This document shows positions 32,201 to 44,068 of a DNA stretch of 64,000 bases, piece after piece. This stretch comes from Spodoptera frugiperda (Eukaryota > Arthropoda > Insecta > Lepidoptera > Noctuidae), in assembly GCF_023101765.2 (NCBI RefSeq), contig NC_064217.1, positions 10,699,788 through 10,763,787 of the forward strand, given 5' to 3'. The notes beneath the pieces were generated by a model, which made no database searches, was not told where the DNA came from, and saw only the letters and a list, made by a program, of their open reading frames with translations. The first letter of the stretch is position 1. Every line of letters begins with the position of its first letter. The position numbers and the translations under genes are program-made.

Positions 32201-33123
32201 TAGGAACCTGTTTCATAATGTCTGATACTCGTAGCTTAACTGAAACTGAAAATATGTAAAATAATTCTTCAGTAAGTTGAACTTACAAGGATACACCTAA
32301 CGACCATCGCTCTAACCCAGCAATTAAATTGTCATTTAAATTTAAACTTTAATTCGTATGTCGTATGATATATTTCATAACGTCAATACAAAAAGGTGGT
32401 AAGTGCACTGCCAGCGCGCTTGCAGCTTTTTTGTATTGTTTTCAAAACCGATTGAGCCGTGCTTCTTATCCTGTAAATTTCAAACTTATAAATTAATTAT
32501 TGGAATAAACTAAATTAAATACCGTTTCATTTTTTAGTTGAATCTGACTTTAATATTATTTGACTGCTATTTAACAGTAAACTACATCACATAAACAGCC
32601 TATAAATGGAGACTGCTGACCAAAGGCCTCTTCTCCCAATCTCCCACAAAGGTTTGAGCATTATTCTACATAATATACAATTAAGCTACATACTCATAAT
32701 ACATTATGTAATCTTCGGGTATATACGATGAAATCTTGACCGAATTTCAACCATAACCACTAATACATAAGCACATTGAACATTTTATAGGGCAATAATG
32801 TTGATAACGTCTTTGATCTATTCTTAACAGGCAGCCGGCAGGGTAGACAAAAGTAAAACAGAGCTTTTCTAAAAAAATAAACAGTTTTATTAGTCCAATG
32901 GTAGTGAAATGGATGTCAGGTCTGATTTCGGATCCGGGTAAAATTTTGTTGAAATTTTCGGTTTTCTATACATTAATATATGGCAATAGGCGTGCTCTCT
33001 ACATATATGAACTCTCCTTACGGAAAGCTAGCTTTCCGATTCACAAAATGATAAAACATTTGTTTCATTTAACATTTTTACCTCTTATTGAAAGTTTGAC
33101 AATATTAAATAACCTAAAAAAAA

Positions 33124-33240
33124 ATCACGGTTTACTCAAGTAAATTACTCGGTTTACTGAAAAAAGCTCAACTAGTTTCGAGTCACAGAGGGACTCTTCA
33201 TCATGAGCAGCGTGCGCAGACGCGGTGACGTCACGCATAC
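33124..33240 (+). repeat. R9 MITE, half copy
   Basis: tcacggtttactcaag, aaaaagctcaactagtttcg and agtcacagagggactcttca match the left arm of the R9 copy at 38037-38242. The right arm is missing and the interior tgagcagcgtgcgcagacgc is retained. Confidence 0.7.
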
Positions 33241-33725
33241 ACACACTGGACAATATTATGATTATTAAAAAACCTGCCAATATTACCTACTGCTTAACCT
33301 TGGTATTCAAAGTGGACTCCACTCCACGGCACTCCCTGTTACCGAAACATAAACTGTAAAAAAATAGCAACATACTTAGCATGCGTCACAACAAGTGACG
33401 TCAACGCAAAATCGTTAGTAAATTGTTTTCAGTGACGTCAGCAGTGAGCTTAGCGTTACATTAAATATATTAGCAGAGTTAATTTTGCACGATTGCCTCT
33501 TGCCTTGCTGAATGGCTGCAAGCGAAACTAGGATATTATTTTCCATCCCCGGGTCGGAAAAAGGTAGGTATTTATTGGACGATTTTGCGACTGCCGAAAT
33601 TCAAATATCAATTTTGTATGTGCCTACGCCCTATTCGTAATCTAGACTCAACCCCTTTATCTTCGCCTCCTCAAAGAGCCATTAGACCACCATAAATAGG
33701 GCCTAGTAAGGCTGATGCCTGATCT

Positions 33726-33840
33726 GGAGCTGCGGACTAGGTACCTAGCGGGTTACCGGGGCTCCGGCTTGAAAAGCAGGAGTAAGAACGGTGATTTCGT
33801 AAGAGTCTGACACTTCCTCTCGCCTAAGGTGAGAGAAAAA
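33726..33840 (+). repeat. R1 copy with internal deletion
   Basis: ggagctgcggactaggtacc through aagcaggagtaagaacggtg and aagagtctgacacttcctct, ending cgcctaaggtgagagaaaaa. Confidence 0.7.
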
Positions 33841-34125
33841 TGTGTATGCCTTCCCTGATCTGTATGTACTGGATATGTATGTATAGTTTGATTGTAAGCC
33901 CATCTATTTCTACGTCAAGGAATAACAGAAATGATATTGTGTTTATAAATCATGGTAAAGTCGTACTAAAATATTTTACAGTCAGTAGATATTGAATGAG
34001 ATGCAGACTCAGTATTTACGCGCGAATAATCTGCTCATTACCGCCTCGTTAACCTAAATTCGCTGAACGGAAGGTAATACAAATATCAACATGAATATTT
34101 ACTAATGTTATTAAGTATATTTCAG

Positions 34126-34360
34126 TACTAGCTGTTGCCTGCGACTTTGTCCGCAGAGAATAATGACTTCAGACTGACGGATACAATATCTTACAGAAGT
34201 CAGAAATAAAATATTTTAGAAAAAATCTAAATAGCCTAAGTTTCTCCTTAGTACATCAGCTACCTGCGTATAAAATTAATCGGTTTAGCCATACCAGAGA
34301 TTAGCCAGAACAATCAAACAGACAGATAGACAAAAATGAAAAATAAATGTTATTTGGGTG
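34126..34360 (+). repeat. R6 repeat
   Basis: actagctgttgcctgcgact start, ctaaatagcctaagtttctc, aatcggtttagccataccag and gacagatagacaaaaat blocks: the common moth repeat related to R5. Confidence 0.65.
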
Positions 34361-35130
34361 TGTGCGACGTATGTATATTCATATGTGTATGGTATAAAGC
34401 AGTTATTTCAATGTTACAAATAGAAAATCCAATTTAATTTATTAGTCTAGATTCCTAATACATAAGGTAAGTATCTAGAATTGTAAATATTTTGTTTAAA
34501 TGTAAATGTAGTCGATCTACCAGTTAAAAATTAAAAGAGTTGGTATTTTAACCCTTCGTATGTTTGGAACGTGGATCCACGCGAGACACTTTCTATTGTT
34601 GTCTTATATACGGCACACGAAAGGTTAAATGGGTTTAGCTAAATACCTAAGAAATGTTTCATAACATCTGTAGTAAGATCACTGATGCTATTTTATCAAA
34701 TTTGATAGTCCTCTAGCATTCTGCTTGTTGAACTATTGGTCAAAAATGAGACTAGACTATACACAATAAGACTTTAATTGCCATGTACTGTCAATTCGTA
34801 TCGTATCATTAGTTTAGAGGCAATTACATTATTGTTATCGTAAAACATAATACTCGTGGAAAATAAGTAGATACTATGCGTGGGAGCAATAACATGGCGT
34901 TGTTTTTCTTTTTAAATAAATATTTTCTAATACAAGTATTTTATTAACTACTACTACTACTATTTCACTACTACTATTTCAGTAACTTAATTACCTTTAA
35001 AATGAGAGTATTTTTTTGTAAAACGAATATTACTTTTTTAAGTTATAGAGGGTTCTTTAAAATAATTAAAAACCGCAAAATGTTTTTTTTTTTTTCAAAA
35101 TGTTTCTTTATTCCCAAGTATATTTATATT

Positions 35131-35284
35131 GGAGCTGCGGACTACCTACTTAGCGGGTTTACCGGAGCTCCGGTTCGAAAAGCAGGAGTAGGAACGGGGT
35201 GGTTTTTAGTCAGTAAAAGTCTGACACTCCCTCTTGCCTCGCCCTAGCGAGAGAAGTCATTGGATGATTCCCACCTCAAAAAAA
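35131..35284 (+). repeat. R1 retroposon copy
   Basis: ggagctgcggactacctact through agtcagtaaaagtctgacac to tgattcccacctcaaaaaaa. No target duplication seen. Confidence 0.75.
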
Positions 35285-35851
35285 GTGTACCTATATTCAA
35301 TTCCTTTTGACATCCACTAGACCAAAACAAAACTGCGTCATCTACATATATTTTGACCCTCCTAGAATAGCCATTCTAACCCAATTTCACACAACATAGT
35401 AACTACAACGCATTAATTTAAGGCCACTACCGAACAACTTGTTCCCAGTTCTGCACATGTAAACATTGGAAGTCATACCTTAGCAAATAACAGAATACGA
35501 GTACACACATCAAGCTATACACAACCAATATAAGCTAACCGTCGAACGTTCGGAAAGACAATACAAAGGTAGGTCATGATAAACTGGTTATGTGTAGGTC
35601 TGTGTGGACCTAAGTTATAACATAAATAACGGACTGTTATACAAGGGTTTCAAGTTAAACAATAACTCTCGAGTTTCACGATTTAAACTCCAGGTATGAG
35701 ACTAGGAGTGGGGAACATTTATTATATCTTTGGACTTTGTTTATTTGCTAAAGAATACTTGTTATATTACTTAAATAAGTTATTTTATTAAAGTTACAGA
35801 ATGATAAATACAAATTGATAAAAGAAATCTGAATTCTTTGAAATCACATCA

Positions 35852-36098
35852 TCACATCATCAGCCTAAAAAGGCCACTCATCACGGGATGGCGATTATAA
35901 ACTTATAACTAAAAATTATAAGCCCAGATTTCAACACGATGTTTTCCTTCACCGTTTTTCAATGGTGTCTAAATTATTTAAGAAATTAGGTACATATAAC
36001 TCGGAAAAAGTCACATTGAAACTTGCCGTTGGTAGGTTTCGAACCCTCATTCATAAGAAGCCTTCAAAGAAATCTTAAACCACCGGTCCACCACAACA
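35852..36098 (-). repeat. R11 SINE-like repeat, copy 2
   Basis: Inverted relative to the copy at 29963. On the minus strand it reads gggttcgaaacctaccaacg, tttttccgagttatatgtac, ggtgaaggaaaacatcgtgt and ends in ggctgatgatgtgatgtgat. The TGATG-type end suggests mobilisation by the RTE LINE. Confidence 0.55.
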
Positions 36099-36664
36099 TA
36101 TTACGAATTCTATGAAATAAACATTAAAATATAAAATATTTTAGCCATATAGGTATCTAACATAAGTGCCTAAAGGTGACTTGGGGAAGAAAGAATACCA
36201 ATATAGACGAAAATAACAACAAGATGAAGATAAAAATACCAATTCTATAAAAACAAGGAAAATATTTAAGGACAATTAGAAATCTATGCTAATATAACAA
36301 ATCTGAACAGGATGTACGTTGGTTTGGTAAATAAAGTCTTTTGCAAAATTGATAGTCTTGAGGAAAGTATGTATAAAGATTCAATTTTGGAATTTAAATT
36401 TGAAAAAGGAAAAAATAAAGGAAAACATAAGGAAAAATTCGAGGAAAACTAGTCAATAATATTAAGATTAATCAAACGATTTTCTTCTCTTCTAATAATA
36501 TCTTCTGATTTATTTTATTGCGGGATCTCCAGTGTTTCATGTAAAACCTGGCTTACAGGAGCAGGAGTTGCAGCAGTTTTGGGATGTTGTGTTTGGCGGG
36601 CTTCGTCATATCATAGAAACGATACTTCGACAATGATATCATCTAGACATAAAATAGATACTTA

Positions 36665-36850
36665 ACATTACTTACTTTCCGGAGCTGTGGACTACCAGGG
36701 TCTACCAGGGGTCTTCCGACTGGAAAAGCAGGAATAGAAACGGGGTGGTTTTTAGTCTGAAAGAGTCTGACAGTCTGCCTCTCTCGGCTTGCCCAAGGCG
36801 GCAGAAGTGATAGGATGATTTTCCCCCTTAAAAAAAACATTACTTACTTT
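36665..36850 (+). mobile_element. R1 retroposon with 14-bp target-site duplication
   Basis: ACATTACTTACTTT at 36665-36678 recurs at 36837-36850. Between them lies R1, starting CCGGAGCTGTGG and ending in A7. It confirms the R1 termini seen at 32019-32188. Confidence 0.87.
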
Positions 36851-37249
36851 TGCACGCAAAGGCAATACAAAATAAGATGTTAATTTCCTTCATCATATAA
36901 AAGCTAACATTGAAACCTGTATAAAACCAAATTAAATGATGAACTCTGAACTTCTAAAGTGCTTCAGAACAGCAACAGACCCTGTTTGCTGAGTCGAGCC
37001 AGTCAATTAGGGAAATGGCTGGGTGTTTTCACTGTACACTGCGTTTGTAAACTGATACTAAATGAAGCAAAGCCATCTCTAAATAGGTGCTATTGCATTT
37101 TGCTTTAAGTGCTGTTATAGTTTGAAAATAAATTGTCGTTTTGAATTCACAGCATCTTTACCATATTTATCAGAAATTCTATTAGGATTGTATCAGTGTA
37201 ATTTACATTGGTATGATCATTTTAAAACTAAAAGAACTTAAGGAAAATA

Positions 37250-37520
37250 TGCGCCATTTTGTTTTCCTTTTTTAGTTACTTTTATGAATGCATGAGGCGA
37301 AAATAAGCGCCGTTTCATTTTGGCCAAACAACGAAAACAATCAACAATGAAACTTGTAACTATTGTTCTACAAAAATATCTCCCCGCCCTCTATTATTAT
37401 TCGTATCTCCCAACTCCACAAGGTAGGTTGTATAAAAATATGTTTTTATGCAAAACAATGCAAGATGGCGGCGGCGGCGTAACCGGGACATTTTCCCGCC
37501 GACGCGGCCGCCATGACACT
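37250..37520. promoter_or_regulatory. GC-rich patch with paired YY1/Pho-like sites
   Basis: AAGATGGCGGC (about 37462-37472) and, inverted, GCCGCCATGAC (about 37508-37518) bracket a CpG-rich core. GCGCCATTTTG (about 37251) and cgccgtttcattttgg lie upstream. In flies, GCCAT/ATGGC clusters bind Pleiohomeotic (YY1). A role as intronic promoter, enhancer or Polycomb element is speculation. Confidence 0.35.
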
Positions 37521-38036
37521 TCCCCTAAACGCGAACTGTCAGTTTCATTGTCCTGTTTCGAGGCTCATTTAAAGTCAGACTCCACAAGTGGGTAGGGTAG
37601 GTATAAAACACTTTTGTTGACTTGAATGCTTGAAAGCTTTAGCGTTTCTTTTCGAATGCTGACGAGGACTGTTGAATATTTTATAAGAAACTTTTGCTAG
37701 CGTCACATTTTGCGGACCGACACCAAAGCGCTTTTGTGTGTACGAGTTGACGTTTATTTATCGTAGCGGATAGAATGTATTTACTTTAATGTAGACAGTT
37801 TTATTTAAACGCGTCACGTTTAATTATAATGGAATTTAGATCCATCTGGTATTTAAAGGTGGGTAAATAAAATTGCTTCAGAAGTAAATTATACACGTAA
37901 AGTTGGAGTTTCACTACACGACTATTCCAGATAGGTAATATCACTGCAAAAGCTGGTGTGAAATACTCAAGATGAGGAAACATCAATGGCTTTTTTTGTA
38001 TAATAACTGTAGTGAGGCATACTAAATTAACTAAAA

Positions 38037-38242
38037 AAATCACGGTTAACTCAGATACTAAGAAAAGCTCTACCAGTTTCGAGTCACAGAGGGACTCTTC
38101 AGAAGACGTCGCGCGTCCTACGACCTCAGTAGGTCGCGCGACGTCGCCGCGTGTGCGAACGCTGCTCACGACTAAGAGTCCCTCTGTGACTCGAAACTAG
38201 TAGAGCTTTTCTGCATTAATGTACGTGGAGTAAACCGTAATA
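38037..38242. mobile_element. R9 foldback MITE, complete
   Basis: The arms at 38061-38099 and 38174-38212 are reverse complements with one mismatch in 39. Outside them, cacggttaactc and gagtaaaccgt continue the inversion. Inside, a second palindrome pairs 38105-38121 with 38129-38145 (one mismatch in 17) around GACGTCGCGCG. No coding capacity. Confidence 0.85.
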
Positions 38243-38555
38243 TTTTAATTAATTTGGCATCTATGGTTTCTATATATTGTATAGGATAAATACCAAGCCT
38301 ATAATACTCAATATTGTAGGTACATAGCTACACTAAACTGTAATTAATTAATGTAACAGTTGTAATAGGCTTGCTTAGGGTGATGTGGTTAGCCGCAGTA
38401 CTTAAGGTGGATTAATGAGAAGCCGCAACATCTTATACATAGCCATAATAGCTTAGTCCGATGTAGTGGAAACCGCTAAAGTAATTAATAGCTTATTATT
38501 GACATATTTAACATTTTACAGAGTAAATCATGTTCAACAAATACATAACAATTTT

Positions 38556-38682
38556 TAAGTCAAGTTGGTTAAAAAAAACCGAACCGCATTTAATTTTCTT
38601 CGGCATCTCAATTTTTTTAGTGAGGTAATATTCCTGAAACAAAATACCATGCTGAAAACTGCATCAAAATCGGTTAAGCCAA
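38556..38682 (+). repeat. R12 repeat flanking the minisatellite
   Basis: gttggttaaaaaaaaccgaa, ttagtgaggtaatattcctg and ctgaaaactgcatcaaaatc blocks also occur at about 56222-56430 and, inverted, at about 46935-47060. Confidence 0.55.
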
Positions 38683-38683
38683 A

Positions 38684-38923
38684 CCAAACTTGGCCGTAGT
38701 CGCCAAACTTGGCCATGGCCACCAAACTTGGCCGCAGTCGCCAAGCTTGGCCATGGCCGCCAAGCTTGGCCGCAGTCGCCAAGCTTGGCCATGGCCGCCA
38801 AGCTTGGCCATGGCCGCCAAGCTTGGCCGCAGTCGCCAAGCTTGGCCATGGCCGCTAGGCTTGCTTGTAGTCGCCAAGCTTGGCCGCAATCGCCAAGCTT
38901 GGACATGGCCGCCAAGCTTGTCC
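38684..38923. repeat. 19-bp minisatellite, about 12.6 copies
   Basis: The unit alternates between gccaagcttggccgcagtc and gccaagcttggccatggcc. Each unit carries the palindrome CCAAGCTTGG, and many also carry GGCCATGGCC. Because 19 is not a multiple of 3, the translation repeats every 57 bases (19 codons), and frames stay open on both strands; none looks like a real protein. Confidence 0.93.
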
Positions 38924-39422
38924 CGGTGTAGCTTGAAAAAGATCGAGATTTTTCCTAATGTTCGACTACGTGTAATTCTTAACCATACAAATGCACAATT
39001 TCTAAAATAATAAATAAGCTGTAAACAAATAATTTCGCATTTATCATATTAGTTAGAATATTATGTTAGGTAAGACATGTTTATATGACAATACTGTGTC
39101 CTATACCTAATGGTACCTAAGTACTTTAGGTACGTGCCTAGGTATAAGACCTTGCAGTGATTATTCATGCAGAACGGCATCAAACATGTCTACTGCACAT
39201 AGACAGGTAATATCATCTAATTATCAGCACAACTATGGAATAAATTATAATTAAAATAAGAATTGGCAAGAAAGATTTTTTAAAGTAGGAGTTCCTACAT
39301 AACAACCCTGCTATAATTTTTCGAAAGATTGTAATAAAATCATCTAGACATTATAAGGGAGACCCATGTTTAGCAATGAATGCCTTATGACAAGCATTGA
39401 CAAAAACGTTGAAGATGTTGAC

Positions 39423-39572
39423 TTTTTTTCTAAGAGCGAAAATCATCTTATTAGATACTTCTCCCGCCTGAGGTGTAAGGGAGTGTCAGACTCTTACTGA
39501 CTAAAAACTATCCCGCTCTTGCTCCCTCTTCGAGCAGGAGCCACGGTAAACTGCTACGTTAACCGCAGCTCC
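39423..39572 (-). repeat. R1 retroposon copy
   Basis: tttttttctaagagcgaaaa through gtcagactcttactgactaa to cgcagctcc. Confidence 0.7.
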
Positions 39573-39969
39573 AAAATAATAGGTAAAAATTCAATTCATA
39601 AATTAACTAGCAAGAAACTGAAGGTTTTTCCTTTTCGAAATAACCGAATATTATTTTTATAAAACTTTCCTTTATGCATAACTTGGTGCTGGTTGTCCTT
39701 GAACATTCTGCCAACAGGAAAGGACCCTTTTGACGCCTCAATGTCCACGATTAGTATTCAAAATGGCTGGAAACCTTCACTTAACGATCTGTAGGTACAT
39801 CGTAAGCGAGGATAGTGATAAGGTAATGCCTAGGTCCTTAGGTCTTACATATCGTCACGTCTGTTTAATATTTGAGAGTAAGTATTTGAGAAGGTAGACA
39901 GAAGTACAGAATTGCAAGTATTTACATGTAACATCTACTTTTTGGGATTGTATTGGGAGTCTTCCGCGC

Positions 39970-40180
39970 GTCAAGTGCGTTGCTGGCCTTTTGGGGGTTA
40001 GGAATTTAATGGTTGTTGGGGAATCGGGAATTGGGAGTTGGGGTGGGGATTAATTAGGTCTCCGGTAACCTCACTTACACAACGCAAGCGTTGTTTTACG
40101 TCGGTTTTCTGTCAGGCCGTGGTATCACTCCGGTTTAGCCGGCCCATTCGTACCGAAGCATGACTCTCTAATACTTACTT
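39970..40180 (-). repeat. R2 repeat, tail-side truncated
   Basis: gtcaagtgcgttgctggcct, aatggttgttggggaatcgg, cgcaagcgttgttttacgtc and ccggcccattcgtaccgaag. Confidence 0.7.
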
Positions 40181-40617
40181 AATCATCTAATTCTATCTTC
40201 TTATTAAATTAGGTAAGTTATTGATGTTCCAAAGAACTTTTTATGAAAATGTGACGCTAAGAGTTCCAATTTTACAATAAATCCAGCTTCCAGCCAATAT
40301 TCAAGGGAAAAATTTCAATCTCACAGTAAGTAGGAAATGTAAGAAATTTTCTGCAACATTTTTATATTATATATCGGTAGACGGCAGCACTGGCGTCAGA
40401 TTACACGATGATATTGCTGGGATTTTGTGTTATATGCACGTTATCACAATATTGCATATTGAATACTTTTAATGAATTTTTATACTTTATAGTAAAAAAG
40501 GTTTCCTTTTGTTTACAGGCCCACTTCTGGGCAAAGGACTCTTGTGACAAGGAGAGGAAATGAACATTAATTACTAAGTCACTACGCTCGCTTAAGACGG
40601 GTTAGTGATTTCAAAAC

Positions 40618-40760
40618 GGAGCTGAGCGGGTTTACCGGGGCTCCGGCTGGAACAATAGGAGTAGGAACGGGGTGGTTTTTAGTTAGTAAGAATCTGACAC
40701 TCTTTCGCCTCGCCCAAAGCGGGATAAGACACTGGATGATTATCCAACCTTAAAAAAAAA
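40618..40760 (+). repeat. R1 retroposon copy
   Basis: cggagctgagcgggtttacc (small 5' deletion) through ggggtggtttttagttagta to tatccaaccttaaaaaaaaa. Confidence 0.7.
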
Positions 40761-41171
40761 CGTTTTCTTTTGCATGGCGTTGTCTTAATATACCATAATA
40801 TATAGTAAAAGAAAATCAATAACGTTATGATTCTGAAATTGCATTCACTACATCTCCACAACAAGACTTCTCGGAATATTTAAATTAAAAAAATATGACC
40901 TATCAGTATTGCAATACATAATACTGGCAGTTAACGCTCCAGATATTATAATGAGCGAGTTAATTAACATGTGTGACTAACCTGCCTTGAAACTGCGATA
41001 TTTTACATTATTACGATATAAATTCAAAGTCCTAACAATATTGGCGCTACAATGGACTATTCAATACTAACGTTGCATAAACAATTACTTAGAACTCGAC
41101 ATGACTGGTGAAAGGTGGGTGTTGTGCATCTCTTCCACGATTAAAAGGGTGTAATTTATTGTATGTGGTAT

Positions 41172-41306
41172 TACCCTTTTTATGGGTTTAACCTACCCTG
41201 CGTGAAACGAGAAGCATCAGACAATTTATGACTAAAAACCACCCTGTTCCTAACTGTTTCTTTGTATCGGATCTCCGGGACCCGCAAGGTCGTCTGCAAC
41301 CCCATC
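41172..41306 (-). repeat. Diverged R1 copy
   Basis: Recognisable only by atttatgactaaaaaccacc, ctgttcctaactg, tcggatctccgggacccgc and gtctgcaacccc. Confidence 0.5.
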
Positions 41307-41379
41307 GAGTAATATTAAAAATTACAATTATGTGAGTAATTGCTCAACAAACAAATTCACAAAGTATAATCTATACTTC

Positions 41380-41579
41380 TATACTTAATATTATAAAGCT
41401 GAAGAGTTTGTTTGTTTGAACGCGCTAATCTCCGGAACTACTGGTCCGATTTGAATAATTATTTTTGTGTTGGGTAGCGCATTTATCGAGGAAGGCTATA
41501 GGCTATAAAACATTACGCTATGACCAATAGGAGCCGAGCAGAGCGGGTGAAACCGCGCGGAAGTAGCTAGTATAATATT
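41380..41579 (-). repeat. R5 repeat, full length, reverse
   Basis: Runs from aatctatacttctatactta through agctgaagagtttgtttgtt, actactggtccgatttgaat and tatcgaggaaggctataggc to gcggaagtagctagtataat. It is the mirror of 5775-5988. Confidence 0.75.
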
Positions 41580-41966
41580 AAATCAAAAACAAAAACAATC
41601 CTATCTTTATGTAACAAACTCCAAAAACATAACAATTGCGTTTTTTTCATAGAAATGTACTAAAATATCAACAAAACCTTGAACGCGAACCATTCACGGT
41701 TCGCAAATATTATGTACGAGTATATGTTTAGCCTCAAAACATATTTATTATTTTGTTTAATATAATTTCTATTAAAATCCCCACCCAAGGTCGGACTGAA
41801 TGCTGTACGGTGTAAAATGATTTATGTCTCATTGTACACAAGTTCGGAGCCCGTTTATAATAAATTTTCATAGCATGGAAGATGAATTGCGACTGGAAAT
41901 CGCAAAAAAATGTCTGATCATTGTTTTGGGTTGAAATTTGTGGGTGATGGTGAAATAAGAACAGTT

Positions 41967-42210
41967 TCTTTTTTCACGGTATAAGCCGGTAAACGAGCAG
42001 ACTGATCGCCTGATGGTAAGCAATCGCCACCCCTCATGAACACCAGAGGCGTTACAAGTGCGTTGCCAGCCTTTTGTGGGTTAGGAATTTAAAGGTTGTT
42101 AAGGAATCGGGGATTGGGAAGGGGGTTAATTGGACCTCCGGTAACCTCACTCACACAACGAAACACAACGCAAACGTTGTTTCACGTCGGTTTTCTGTGA
42201 GGTGTCACTA
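41967..42210 (-). repeat. R2 repeat
   Basis: ttttttcacggtataagccg, gatggtaagcaatcgccacc, cgttacaagtgcgttgccag and cacgtcggttttctgtgagg; the head beyond this is lost. Confidence 0.7.
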
Positions 42211-42404
42211 TATATCACACACAATCTATCAGGTCTGTCAGGGAAGCACTAGTAGGTAACTATATTGATATTCTCACGAAACTATTGAAGGTCTTCTAAG
42301 CTCCTTGCAAAGCCTTAAGCCAATATTGTGCACCAGACAATAGCTCTAATCGTATCAACTCTAGGAGCTATACACGTACTATATCGCATTATGTTCCAAG
42401 GTAC

Positions 42405-42583
42405 ATACATGTAATCCGTAGCTGCGGACATCGTAACAGGTAACCGGGGCTCCGGCACAAAGTAGGAGTAGGAACGGGGTGGTTTTTAGTCAGTCAGAGT
42501 CTGTCAACTCTTCTCACCCCTCCTACGACGGGAGACTTCATTTGATGATTTTTGCCCTCAAAAAAAAAAAAAATACATGTAAT
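42405..42583 (+). mobile_element. R1 retroposon with 11-bp target-site duplication
   Basis: ATACATGTAAT at 42405-42415 recurs at 42573-42583, directly after the A-run of an R1 element that begins CCGTAGCTGCGG. Third independent confirmation of the R1 termini. Confidence 0.8.
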
Positions 42584-42595
42584 GTAAGTGTATCT

Positions 42596-42765
42596 GTCTT
42601 TTGTCCGAAGAGTTGGTTTTGTTTAATCGCGCTTATCTCTGTAACTACTGATTCGAATCGAATAATATTTCCTGTGTTGTATAGTTCATTTATCGAGGAA
42701 GGCTATAGATTAAAACATCACCCTAAGGTTTATAGGAGCCTAGTAACAGGTGGAATTATCTAGTG
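42596..42765 (-). repeat. R5 fragment, diverged
   Basis: gaagagttggttttgtttaa, actactgattcgaatcgaat, tatcgaggaaggctatagat and aggagcctagtaacaggtgg. Confidence 0.55.
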
Positions 42766-43455
42766 TATATAAAGTACACCTAATATTTTGCGTTTAAAAA
42801 ATCGCAGTCGCTAGCATGCCGACATTTTTTGAAAACAAACTTTCTTTGATCCATTTTTATAGACAGATTAGTTTTGTTCGCGGCTTCTGCTGCTATTAAA
42901 TTTATTTTTGTTACTTTAAACACGGAATATGTATTTATAGATACTAAGAATAAAGATTTATCTTTCTTTACTTCTCTTGACAGTTTGCTGTAATAATGAA
43001 TGGATTTTTTCAAGATGGCGCCGTTTCTCTTTTACGAAACATATTAAACGTCAAGGGAGATTAAAGACAATTAATACTGGGCTATATATTTTATTTACTT
43101 AGGTACTTTTTGTCTTGTTTTCATAAAGACTACGCTAAAATGTAGTAAAACGTGAATTCTTACCAGAGCCAGGGCTGGACATCACGGTATTGATTATTTG
43201 ATAACGATAGTATTTGATCGCTAGGTCGTTCATTTCTTTAAGATTGACAATCTTAATTATATTGAGATTAAGTTAAAAATCTATTAATGAGAGAAAAATA
43301 ATTGAAGTTAGAAACATAAACTGACAGACTATTCCTTATTTATTGAAGTTACAAAAGGATATGTGTAGGGACACACTACTACACTATCATTTACGTAATA
43401 CATCTACAATTGTATGTGTTAGGTCCATTTACATTATTCCTTAAACCCAAGTAAC

Positions 43456-43620
43456 AGACCAGTCCGAAGCTGCGGACTACCTAGCGAGTTTACCGGGGCT
43501 CCGGTTCGAAAAGCAGGAGTAGGAACGGGGTGGTTTTTAGTAAGTAAGAGTCCGACACTCCCTCTCGCCTCGCCCAAGGCGAGAAAAGTCATTGAATGAT
43601 TTTCCACCCTCAGACCAGTC
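43456..43620 (+). mobile_element. R1 retroposon with 9-bp target-site duplication, no A tail
   Basis: AGACCAGTC at 43456-43464 recurs at 43612-43620 around a 147-bp R1 (gaagctgcggactacctagc to gattttccaccctc). The tail is missing, suggesting end loss or tail-less integration. Confidence 0.78.
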
Positions 43621-43760
43621 GATGAAATTGTGTGTTAATGATAATACGTTCCCTAGTTATCCGCATGTCTGTTGCGATATGTTTAGTTGAAACAAATACT
43701 CTGACTTTGATTTTGTTTATAATTATTGTTATAAACTATAAGGTAAAGTCAATGCCAGTA

Positions 43761-43913
43761 ACCTTAATACGAGTTTGCTTTACGTTATGAAAAAACGAAA
43801 CAAGAACGCGGTCGACACTCCGATTGGTTGGTTTATTCGCATTGGCCAATCAGAGTGCCGAACGCACTCACGTTTCGTTTTCGTTCAACGTAAAACAAAC
43901 TTGTACTAAGGGT
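43761..43913. mobile_element. R8 foldback MITE, best copy
   Basis: The left end (ACCTTAATACGAGTTTGC-TTTACGTT) and right end (AACGTAAAACAAACTTGTAC-TAAGGGT) are inverted over about 26 bp. The centre contains ATTGGTTGG and GGCCAATCAG, paired CCAAT boxes in opposite orientation. Confidence 0.78.
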
Positions 43914-44003
43914 ACAAAACAAAACTGATAAGGAAAATGACTATTATATAAACAAACATACGATGTTATCCTGAACATGTTCATCAAAGCAGACAGGGAA
44001 TAA

Positions 44004-44068
44004 TTTCGTCACGGCACCGGATGACACGGCGATTCGTCACGCTATTGATAAAGTAACCCGTGACGAAA
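44004..44068. repeat. Inverted TTTCGTCACGG pair
   Basis: TTTCGTCACGG (44004-44014) and CCGTGACGAAA (44058-44068) are perfect 11-bp inverted repeats. Two more TCGTCACG/TCGTGACG copies lie within and just after, near 44034 and 44071. Confidence 0.75.

Noticed and set aside
38555..39010. Several overlapping open frames of 60-106 codons on both strands
   Set aside because: They are translations of the 19-bp minisatellite; repeats without stop codons open every frame. No start context, splice sites or domain.
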